A stretch of DNA of 64,000 nt from Lepisosteus oculatus. Lineage: Eukaryota; Chordata; Actinopteri; Semionotiformes; Lepisosteidae. The DNA is taken from contig NC_090706.1 of NCBI RefSeq assembly GCF_040954835.1, forward strand, positions 29,583,148-29,647,147, given 5' to 3'. Made by a program: the position numbers and the translations under genes. Below, in pieces: positions 22,601 to 34,600 of the stretch. Below the pieces are notes generated by a model. That model had not been told where the DNA came from, searched no databases, and saw only the letters and a program-made list of their open reading frames with translations. Positions within the stretch are counted from its first letter, which is position 1; each line of letters opens with the position of its first letter.

Positions 22601-25600
22601 CCTCCAGGAAGAAGAAACAGGACGAGGAAGAGGCGGAGCTGAAGCGGAAGGCCACAGATGCAGCCTATCAGGGTACAGTACAGGGACACGCCCACTGTCG
22701 GTCCTGCTACAGCAGGGGACCCCAGTCCTGGTCCTGCTGGAGATGTAGAGCTCATCCCTGCTGGTTTCCGTTCCAGCCCAGCGCTCAGTTGCTCAGCTGA
22801 ACCGTTAGTCGACTTAGGATCAAATTAAACCGCTTGAACGTGTTCAACCCTTAAACATGCTGGAGAGTTCATTTTCTCTTTTGCATTTCATAAGTAAGAT
22901 CAAACCCCAAACTTCCGAGTATATATACAGTGGTGTGAAAAAGTGTTTGTCCCCTTCCTGATTTCTTTTTTTTTTGCATGTTTGTCACACTGAAATGTTT
23001 CAGATCATCAAACAAATTGAAATATTAGACAAAGATAACACAAGTAAACACAAAATGCAGTTTTTAAATGAAGGTTATTATTATTAAGGGGAAAAAAAAA
23101 TCCAAACCTACATGGCCCTGTGTGAAAAAGTGAAGGGGGAAAACACTGCATATATAAAAAAAAGCCTTTCCAGCGTTCTGCTCGAGTGTCTGGTTGGTTC
23201 AGTGAAGCTTCAGGAAAGTGATTAAGCCGGGCGGGAATGAGAGCCAGCAGGAACGTGGGCCAGCAGGACCGGGATTGGGATGGCCGGCCTGCCAGCCAGC
23301 ACCTGCCCCAACTGTCCTCAGATCTCTGCCACCGTGGAATAGGAGGCGCTCGGTCCTCCCCTCCCTGACTCCTGTCTCCACCTCTGTCTGTGTCTGCAGC
23401 CCGGCAGGCAGTGAAGAACACCCCTAAGCGCGTCCCCAGCGTGACGGTTCGCTCTCCGCTGGGCTCCAGCTCCCCAGGCCTGGACTTTCCCATGGCCGAC
23501 CCCCCCCAGCCGGTCCCCGAGGAGGCCAGCGCCAGCGTGAGTCTGTCCCCCGCCCCCTTCCCCCTGTCTCTCTCGCCTGCGCCCCCTCTCTCTTTCCCTG
23601 TTTCCCCTCCTCTTCTTGCATTCTGTCTCCGGATATGATTACAACTGCTGATCCTGCCTCCCTGCCCCTCCCCACAGACCCCTGGGGCGCCGGTCTTCAT
23701 GCCCCTGACAGAGTCAGCAGGCCCCGGGCCCCTGGAGCCCAGCCTGGGGCCTCTCCTAGATGACTCCCCGCAGAAGAAGGTCCTGGGGCAGAAGGTCACC
23801 CCGCCCCCCTCGCCCCTGCTCTCCGAGCTGCTGAAGAAAGGCAGCCTGTTGCCAACCAGCCCCAGACTGGTGAGTGGTGTGGGGAGGTGGGATAGGGGCA
23901 GTCGTGATGCTTTCAGGATCCCGAATAATCCCAAATCCGGGCTCCGTCCAAACATTTCTGTTCCTAACGAGTAGAGAAACACGAGCCGGAGGACCCCAGT
24001 GCAAACTACAGCAAGCGCATTGAAAACAGGAGGCACTTCTTTAAATAAAGGATAGTGGGGGTGTGGAACAAGTTGCCAAGCAACGTAGTTGAAGCTGATA
24101 CACTTTTCTAACAAGAAACAGCTGGATGAGATTCTCCAGTCAGAACAGAAAGCACTTCTTTACACAAAGGGGGATGAGGGTGTGGAACGAGTAGGATAGG
24201 ATAGTCAGATCAAATTTCTACTGAGTAACTACAATAGCTTGGTAGGTAACTACAAGCAAACGGGCTGGGTGAGTGATCTGGCCATCATCTCTTCTGTAAT
24301 CTTTATGTATATAATCAGTGCCTTCACAGGGCCTGTCAGAGCTGCTCTCTGTAGCATCAAACAAAGACAGCATTTTTGACAGTGTTTTTTTAAAGAAAGT
24401 ATTCATATTTTGGAAATTGATTAAATGATAGGTTTGTCATTTTGTTTAATTGATGATACACTCTCTCCGATCTCTGGCTGGTGTGTGAGCTCTGAATGAC
24501 CTCACGGGTGGAGGAGTGGACTGGGCACAGGTAATGGGGGTGATTCTGCCTGTCGAATGTCACGCCTGGTGAACAAATATGTCCCAGTTTTCAAGAGAAT
24601 AGCATGTTCGTGCCATTCGTTTCTGGGAGGCTGAACCTCAGGTAGACTGGGCATGCAAGGAGCTCAGTCCTCTGTGAAGATGAGTCAGGCTTGTGTGTTG
24701 ACCAAGTGTGGCACAGATCTGCTAACTGTAGAGTACAGCTGACCGCCGATAGGGAGGTTCTAGTGTGAACATTTGAGCAGAAGTGTCTGATCCCCACCGA
24801 AACCCCACCTGTAGTGAGCAAGAGCAACTTGAGGGCTGGGTGCTATATTGATCAAGTCCTGGGGCTCACACAATGGCCCAGGGTAGGAGAGAGTCCCACA
24901 GCACAACATCTCTAACCAGACACAAAGTGCGAGTCACAGACCTACAGCTTGAGCTGATTCCAGCAGGAGCCCCGTGCTGCCATTTTCACAGCAGGGAGCC
25001 CCTGGTGATCATCACTGCTGTGACATGCTAACCTGCCATGCCTGTTCAAGAGCACCTGCTACAAAAGACTGTGATGTTCCTGATAGTAATAGTAAATGTG
25101 CTGTAGGCACGAGCGATACTTTTCTTCTGATGCTCAGCCTAGTCTGCCTCCTGTCTGAGCCCCTGGAGGAGGGCTAGTGGCAGAACGTGGCTGGCGAGTG
25201 AGGAGGTGAGCGAGGAAGAGGAGGAGTGGGTTGACGGGAAAGTTTGAAGAGGGTCACTAGCGCAGGCTGGCAGTCCACCTCTCTCTGTTCCTGGTGGGAT
25301 ATTATCATGTGCTTGTTCCACAGGTGGGGGACGGAGACGTACCTGCGGGTCACATGACTGGAGCAGGTGTGCATGGGGCAGATCTTCAGGTCAACGGTCC
25401 TGCTATCCCAGCATCCCAAGCAGCCACAGGTAACCATGCCGACGTCATTCCCTCACAGCGGGTACACTCGAGCTCCACACACTGCTGTCCACACTAAATC
25501 TACACCATCAGAATTTTGGAAACCTTGATTCTAAAAGTGCAAAGTCCAAATTCAGCAATGTGCTGCAGAATTACATGATAAACATGTCAGCAATTAAACG

Positions 25601-28600
25601 GGTCAACCTTGAAATGTGTGATCCAGGCCAGAATCTGTTTAAGCATAACACAGAAGACGTTTGCTCCAACGACCCACAGCAACACAATGATTTCAGACTA
25701 TATTCGGCTAACTCCAACCAAGAAAATACTGCTTTAAAATCCCACCAAATCAGCCATTCACCATCTGGTTGGGGTCAGAACCTGTTTCTCCACAAAAGAG
25801 CACAGAAAACACTATGCTCCCACAAAGCTGTCAGTGAGAACTGTCTCTCCTCCGGTCAGTGCTGACTACTGTGATCCTACAGTGCTGTCAGTGAGAACTG
25901 TCTCTCCTCCGGTCAGTGCTGACTCTACTGTGATCCTACAGTGCTGTCAGTGAGAGCTGTCTCTCCGGTCAGTGCTGACTCTACTGTGATCCTACAGTGC
26001 TGTCAGTGAGAGCTGTCTCTCCGGTCAGTGCTGACTCTACTGTGATCCTGCAGTGCTGTCAGTGAGAGCTGTCTCTCCTCCGGTCAGTGCTGACTCTACT
26101 GTGATCCTACAGTGCTGTCAGTGAGAGCTGTCTCTCCTCCGGTCAGCGCTGACTCTACTGTGATCCTACAGTGCTGTCAGTGAGACCTGTCTCTCCTCCG
26201 GTCAGTGCTGATTCTGCTGTGATCCAGCCAGCCTCCTGGATGCTGAGACTGCTGTCAGTGTGCCTGCGTGCCATCTTGCTCTTCTGCGTGCTAACTAGAA
26301 TCACTGCTGTCTTGTGTAGCTGTGTTGTTGTGTCAGTTGCGTGCGTGTGTGTGTGTGTTGCTGGCCTGCTGACTGCTTGCTCTGCTCTGTGTCAGGTGCT
26401 CCCACGCTGTCTCGGCTGCTGGAGGCCGGCCCCACCCACTTCACCGTGCAGCTCGGCTCCACCCTGCCCACCAGCGCCGAGCCCCCCGGCGCTGCCAGCG
26501 CTGTGCCCTCGCTGCCGCAGCCGGACCCCTCCACCCACCTTGCGGACGCCCCCGAGACGCGCGCCACAGGTCTCCGTCAGCCTTGTCTGGGTGCCTGGTC
26601 CCTGTGTCTTTCCCCGTCTCCCCCATCTGTCTGTCCGTCTGCGCCCTCCCTCTGTCTCTGGCGTGGACCGGGCTCAGGGCTCGACGAGTTACTCGCTGTG
26701 CCAGTTTGGGTGTCGGGGTGCCCGTCCCCGAACAGGGTGCAGGGCCGCGTGAACCTGGGGTCAGGCCTCAGCGGAGGGCAGGCCGGGGCAGCGCCAGTGA
26801 CGGCATGTGTTGTGTGGGTGCAGGTGCTGACGAGGGGGCCAGCGGGCAGCTCCAGGGCAGCCCCGCCCCGGGCGAGGTCAAGGGCGAGCTGGGAGAGGAG
26901 GAGGACCTGGTGGCCGTGTCCTACATGGGGGACGAGCTGGACCTGGAGACAGTGGGGGACATCATCGCCATCATCGAGGAGAAGGTGGGTGAGGAGCTGC
27001 TGCGTGCTCGCTCCGAGATGAAATGGAGTCGGGCTGCATGGAGACAAACTCACACTTTCTTCCCATTGCTTCGCCTTTCCCTTCTTTTCTGTTCTCCTTC
27101 TGTCTTTCTCCACCCTCTCCTCTTTTGCCTCTTTTGTCGGCTTGAACTTCTTCTGCTCTTCCCTGCCCTCCTCTCCTGCCCTGCTCTCCTCTCCTCCTCT
27201 CCTCTCCTGCCCTGCCCTCCTCTCCTCTCCTCTCCTCTCCTGCCCTGCCCTGCCCTCCTCTCTTGCCCTGCCCTCCTCTCCTGCCCTGCTCTCCTCTTCT
27301 CCTCTCCTGCCCTGCCCTCCTCTCCTGCTCTCCTCTTCTCCTCTCCTGCCCTGCCCTCCTCTCCTGCTCTCCTCTGTTCCTCTCCTGCTCTCCTCTTCTC
27401 CTCTCCTGCCCTGCGCTGCTCTCCTCTCCTGCTCTCTTCTCCTCGTCCCTCCTATCCTCTCCTTTCTCCAGGTTGATGACAATGCTGAGGCCCTGGATGC
27501 TGCAGCCGTGGAGGCGGCCCTGTCTCTGTGTGAAGAGGCTGCTGACTCCCACTCCCTCTCAGGCCCCTGGGAGCCCTCCTTCAAGGCCCCCGACCCTGCC
27601 ACGGCGCCCCCTGTTGGGCCTTCCGTGCACAGCAGCTTGGAGGTCAAGAAAGAGCTGATCGAGGAGGAGGTGGGAAGAGAGGCAGGGGCTGGGAGCAGGA
27701 TGCTCAGCTCTCCCCCTCCCTCGCAGATAGCCCAGCCTCCTCCAGCTCAGGACAGCACGGCCTCCACCACAGCCCCCTCTCTCCCTCTGCCTCCCCCTGT
27801 CACCCCTGATAATCCCCTCGCCTCCTCGGGCAGCAACCCAGAGACACTTCACAGAGCTGAGAGCCAGGAGGCAGCCGAGCGTCTCGTCAGAGAGGAGGTA
27901 AAGAATATCTCTCCACCCTGTCTGATCATATCTCTACACACTGAACAGCCCTGTCCTGTACTGTGCTGTCTGGAGCACACTGCTAGACATTGAACAGCCC
28001 TGTCCTGTGCTGTATGGAGCACACTGCTACACATTGAACAGCCCTGTCCTGTGCTGTATGGAGCACACTGCTACACATTGAACAGCCCTGTCCTGTGCTG
28101 TATGGAGCACACTGCTACACACTGAACAGCCCCGTCCTGTCCTGTCTGGAGCACACTGCTACACACTGAACAGCCCTGTACTGTGCTGTCTGGAGCACAC
28201 TGCTACACACTGAACAGCCCTGTACTGTGCTGTCTGGAGCACACTGCTACACACTGAACAGCCCTGTACTGTGCTGTCTGGAGCACACAGTTACACACTG
28301 AACAGCTCTGTGCTGTCTGGAGCACACAGTTACACACTGAACAGCCCTGTCCTGTCTGGAGCACACTGCTACACACTGAACAGCCCTGTACTGTCCTGTC
28401 TGGAGCACACTGCTACACACTGAACAGCTCTGTGCTGTCTGGAGCACACTGCTACACACTGAACAGCCCTGTACTGTCCTGTCTGGAGCACACTGCTACA
28501 CACTGAACAGCCCTGTACTGTGCTGTCTGGAGCACACTGCTACACACTGAACAGCTCTGTGCTGTCTGGAGCACACTGCTACACACTGAACAGCCCTGTA

Positions 28601-31600
28601 CTGTCCTGTCTGGAGCACACTGCTACACACTGAACAGCCCTGTGCTGTGCTGTCTGGAGCACACTGCTACACACTGAACAGCCCTGTGCTGTGCTGTCTG
28701 GAGCACACTGCTACACACTGAACAGCCCTGTGCTGTGCTGTCTGGAGCACACTACTACACACTGAACAGCCCTGTGCTGTAACATCGTGTTGAATGATCT
28801 GTCTGTCTGTTCCAAAGGTCTCTCCCAGAGCCCATTCCCCCATAGTCAACATCAAGTGTGAGAGTGACGACTGGACACAGCCTGGACCCGAGACACACTC
28901 CCACTGTGCAGGTGAGTGTAGGACTCTGACACACTGGCACAGTCTGCGACCTGCTTACGGACACTTAGATACCGTGTCTGACGCAGAATCCCTAGCACAG
29001 TCACAGGCACAGCAAAACTTTTGGGGTTACACAGGGTCTGACACGGCGACACCCTTGGGGTTCGATAGAGTCTGACACGGCGACACCCTTGGGGTCTGAC
29101 TCGCCTCAGAAGCACACTGACAGGACTGACCACCGACCTCTGTCCCCCACTGTGTGAGCATTAACGCTGTGTTTGTCTCTTGTAGAAACTGTGACAGAGG
29201 ACAGCTCGGCATCTGGAAAGGAGCATGCAAAAGTAATGCACTTCCTCCATCTATTCCTCCCTCTTCCATCTCCCCATCCCTCTATCTCATTCTCCTCCTC
29301 CATTTCTTTATCCTCCTTTCTCTTCATCCCTCTATCGCTTTATAGTTCTATTGCTCATCCCTCCATCTCATCCTCCTCTTCCATCTCTTCATTCTTCCAT
29401 TGCTCATCCCTCCATCTCATCCTCCTCCTCCATCTCTTCATTCTTCCATTGCTCATCCCTCCATCTCATCCTCCTCCTCCATCTCTTCATTCTTCCATTG
29501 CTCATCCCTCCATCTCATCCTCCCCCTACTCTTATCTGTTCATTCTTTCATTGCTCATCCCTCCATCTCATCCTCCCCCTACTCCACCTCTTCATTCTTC
29601 CTTTGCCCATGCCTCCATCTCATCCTCCCCCTACTCCATCTGTTCATTCTTTCATGGCTCATCCCTCCATCTCACCCTCCTCCTCCTCCATCTCTTCATT
29701 CTTTCATTGCTCATCTCTCCATTTGATCTCCCCACCCCTATTTCCCCGATTGGCAGAATCCTCATCCTTCCATCTCCCCTCATCGTCGTAGTCCTCATTC
29801 CTCGGCCCCTGTCCTGACTTGGCCGCCTCTCACGCGCGGCTCTCGCTCTCCCGTGCAGGAGGTGAAGGAGGAGGATGGCGGGAGCGAGGCAGAGGGCAGC
29901 ATGTCGGAGATGAAGGAGAGCGAGGGCGGGGAGGCGTACCTGTCCGAGGCGGAGATGGAGCGGGCGGAAGGCGAGAGCGAGGATGGCTACAGTGTCCACA
30001 ACACCTCGCTGCAGCTGCACACGACAGCGGACTCCATCCCCAGCAGCCCAGCCTCCTCTCAGTTGTGAGTCATTGTCTCTCCTCTTCCACACACTGTCAG
30101 GACCTGACACTCTGCTCTTCCACACACTGTCAGGACCTGACACTCTGCTCTTCCACACACTGTCAGGATCTGACACTCTGCTCTTCCACACACTGTCAGG
30201 ACCCGACACTCTGCTCTTCCACACACTGTCAGGACCTGACTCTGTGCTCTTCCACACACTGTCAGGACCTTACTCTGTGCTCTTCCACACACTGTCAGGA
30301 CCTGACTCTGTGCTCTTCCACACACTGTCAGGACCTGACACTCTCCTCTTCCACACACTGTCAGGACCTGACACTCTCCTCTTCCACACACTGTCAGGAC
30401 CTGACACTCTCCTCTTCCACACACTGTCAGGACCTGACACTCTGCTCTTCCACACACTGTCAGGACCTGACTCTGTGCTCTTCCACACACTGTCAGGACC
30501 TGACACTCTCCTCTTCCACACACTGTCAGGACCTGACTCTGTGCTCTTCCACACACTGTCAGGACCTGACTCTGTGCTCTTCCACACACTGTCAGGACCT
30601 GACTCTGTGCTCTTCCACACACTGTCAGGACCTGACTCTGTGCTCTTCCACACACTGTCAGGACCTGACTCTGTGCTCTTCCACACACTGTCAGGACCTG
30701 ACTCTGTGCTCTTCCACACACTGTCAGGTCCTGACTCTGTGCTCTGACACTGTGCTCTTCCACACACTGTCAGGACCTGACTCTGTGCTCTTCCACACAC
30801 TGTCAGGACCTGACTCTGTGCTCTTCCACACACTGTCAGGACCTGACTCTGTGCTCTTCCACACACTGTCAGGACCTGACTCTGTGCTCTTCCACACACT
30901 GTCAGGACCTGACTCTGTGCTCTGACACTCTGCTCTTCCACAAACTGTCAGGTCCTGAGTCTGTGCTCTGACACTCTGTTCTTCCACACACTGTCAGGTC
31001 CTGATTCTGGGCACATGGTCAGTCCCTGACCCTGTTCACATGCTCTGGCACGCTCTGACACTGTGCTCTTCCACACACTGTCAGGACCTGACTCTGTGCT
31101 CTTCCACACACTGTCAGGTCCTGACTCTGTGCTCTGACACTGTGCTCTTCCACACACTGTCAGGACCTGACTCTGTGCTCTTCCACACACTGTCAGGACC
31201 TGACACTCTGCTCTTCCACACACTGTCAGGATCTGACACTCTGCTCTTCCACACACTGTCAGGACCCGACACTCTGCTCTTCCACACACTGTCAGGACCT
31301 GACTCTGTGCTCTTCCACACACTGTCAGGACCTTACTCTGTGCTCTTCCACACACTGTCAGGACCTGACTCTGTGCTCTTCCACACACTGTCAGGACCTG
31401 ACACTCTCCTCTTCCACACACTGTCAGGACCTGACACTCTGCTCTTCCACACACTGTCAGGACCTGACTCTGTGCTCTTCCACACACTGTCAGGACCTGA
31501 CACTCTCCTCTTCCACACACTGTCAGGACCTGACTCTGTGCTCTTCCACACACTGTCAGGACCTGACTCTGTGCTCTTCCACACACTGTCAGGACCTGAC

Positions 31601-34600
31601 TCTGTGCTCTTCCACACACTGTCAGGACCTGACTCTGTGCTCTTCCACACACTGTCAGGACCTGACTCTGTGCTCTTCCACACACTGTCAGGACCTGACT
31701 CTGTGCTCTTCCACACACTGTCAGGACCTGACTCTGTGCTCTGACACTGTGCTCTTCCACACACTGTCAGGACCTGACTCTGTGCTCTTCCACACACTGT
31801 CAGGACCTGACTCTGTGCTCTTCCACACACTGTCAGGACCTGACTCTGTGCTCTGACACTGTGCTCTTCCACACACTGTCAGGACCTGACTCTGTGCTCT
31901 TCCACACACTGTCAGGTCCTGACTCTGTGCTCTGACACTGTGCTCTTCCACACACTGTCAGGACCTGACTCTGTGCTCTTCCACACACTGTCAGGACCTG
32001 ACTCTGTGCTCTTCCACACACTGTCAGGTCCTGACTCTGTGCTCTTCCACACACTGTCAGGTCCTGACTCTGTGCTCTTCCACACACTGTCAGGACCTGA
32101 CTCTGTGCTCTTCCACACACTGTCAGGACCTGACTCTGTGCTCTTCCACACACTGTCAGGACCTGACTCTGTGCTCTTCCACACACTGTCAGGACCTGAC
32201 TCTGTGCTCTTCCACACACTGTCAGGACCTGACTCTGTGCTCTTCCACACACTGTCAGGACCTGAGTCTGTGCTCTGACACTCTGCTCTTCCACACACTG
32301 TCAGGTCCTGATTCTGGGCACATGGTCAGTCCCTGACCCTGTTCACATGCTCTGGCACGCTTTGACACTGTGTTCTGACACACACTATTAGTTCCTGACT
32401 CTGTGCATACGCTCTGTGACTCCCTGACTCTGGGTTCTGACACTGTGCTCTTTGACACACTGATAGATCCTGGCTGTGTGCTCTGACACACACCATCAAT
32501 GTGCTCTGACACGTGCTGTCAGTTCCTGATGACTAGCAGCTGAAGATTTAAAATTGTTAATTTTATTTTTATTCTTCTTTGTATTTTTCCCATGGTTGAA
32601 TTTTTAGATGTATCTCTCATATCTGCTACCCTCTCCAAATATCCCTCTCTCAGTTCCATGTGCAGTGAGGATCAGGAGGCAATCCAGGCCCAGAAAATCT
32701 GGAAGAAATCCATCATGCTGGTGTGGCGAGCTGCAGCCAATCACAGGTGAGCCCCGTCTCTTGTGTCCACCCTCTGCTGTACTGGGACTGTCCGACTGCA
32801 CTGGAAGTGTAGCTCCTATTGTAACAGGACTGTTCTACTGCACTGGGACTGTAGCTCATGTTGTAACAGGACTGTTCTACTGCCCTGGGACTGTAGCTCA
32901 TGTTGTAACAGGACTGTTCTACTGTACTGGGACTGTAGCTCCTATTGTAACAGGACTGTTTTACTGTACTGGGACTGTAGCTCCTATTGTAACAGGACTG
33001 TTCTGCTGTACTGGGACTGTAGCTCCTATTGTAACAGGACTGTTCTGCTGTACTGGGACTGTAGCTCCTATTGTAACAGGACTGTTCTGCTGTACTGGGA
33101 CTGTAGCTCCTATTGTAACAGGACTGTTCTGCTGTACTGGGACTGTAGCTCCTATTGTAACAGGACTGTTCTGCTGTACTGGGACTGTAGCTCCTATTCT
33201 AACAGGACTGTTCTACTGTACTGGGACTGTAGCCTCTATTGTAACAGGACTGTTCTACTGTACTGGGACTGTAGCTCCTGTTGTAACAGGACTGTTCTAC
33301 TGCACTGGGACTGTAGCTCCTGTTGTAACAGGACTGTTCTACTGTACTGGGACTGTAGCTCCTGTTGTAACAGGACTGTTCTACTGCACTGGGACTGTAG
33401 CTCCTGTTGTAACAGGACTGTTCTACTGTACTGGGACTGTAGCTCCTGTTGTAACAGGACTGTTCTACTGTACTGGGACTGTAGCCTCTATTGTAGCTGT
33501 TTCCACTTTGAGTGATTTCTGTGTATTTCTCCATGCCCAGGTATGCCAACGTGTTTCTCCAGCCTGTGACGGATGACATTGCGCCAGGATACCACAGTAT
33601 TGTGCACAGGTTGGTCCGGCTGACTGCCTGTTACCTGGGAGGAGAGTGAAAACAGTGGCTTAGTGGGGAGAAGAGACAAATGCTGTGTGAATATGAGGAT
33701 GACCACCGCATGTGAACGAATGCACTGAGAGCATCCGTTGCTGGTGTTCCTGGATGTGAACGTGCGCGTGTCTTTCTCTGTCTCCAGACCGATGGATCTG
33801 TCCACGATCAAGAAGAACATCGAGAACGGGCTCATCCGGACCACGGCCGAATTCCAGCGGGACATCATGCTGATGTTCCAGAACGCGGTGATGTACAACA
33901 GCTCCGACCACGACGTCTACCACATGGCGCTGGAGATGCAGAGGGACGTGCTGGAGCAGATACAGGTACACGGTGACCTCAGAGAGGTCACAGGTCACAA
34001 GGTCACGGGGGCCCCTTGGCCCATCTTGTCGGTGTGGCCATTAGGAGCTCGTTGATCTGGGAACCTCATCCAGCTCTGTCTTGCATGAAGCCAGGTATCA
34101 GCTTCAGCCTCGTGGCCTGGTAGCTTGCTCCACACTCCCACCTCCCATGGTGTAAAATAGTGCCTCCTGTTCTCCGTGTTAAACGCTCCTCTGGTTCTGA
34201 AGAAGACCTCTGGTGTAACTGCGCCCGTGAGGATTGTGAAGACTTGTATCGGGTCCTCCTGCAGCCTTCTCTGCTCAAGACTAAAGAAGTTTTAGCCTGT
34301 CACTCCCTTAAAACTGGGATTGCACCTGGGTGGTCTTCTCTGCAGTCGTTCCAGAGGAGAAATTTTTGGCAATGTGGAGACTATTATTTTACAGTGTATT
34401 CAGGAGGTGTGCTGAGCAGATATTGATATCACACTTTTTTGTTCATTTAAAAATGCATTTGAAGTGACAAAATAAAAGTCACTGTAGAGGGGAAGGGGGG
34501 GTGGTTACAAGTGTTGTGGGGGACATGATTCTGGGGGGATTGAAGTAGTGTTACAGGGGATAAGACCCTTATATAGCAATTTCCTAACTTCTCCTACCTG

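Noticed and set aside
29983-32298. Very long open frames on both strands (up to 368 codons)
   Set aside because: They lie in the 33-bp minisatellite. A period divisible by three with no stop in the unit keeps frames open. No homology and no splice structure.
30085-32350. CRISPR-like regularly spaced 33-bp repeats
   Set aside because: No unique spacers; repeats are head to tail in a eukaryotic intron.
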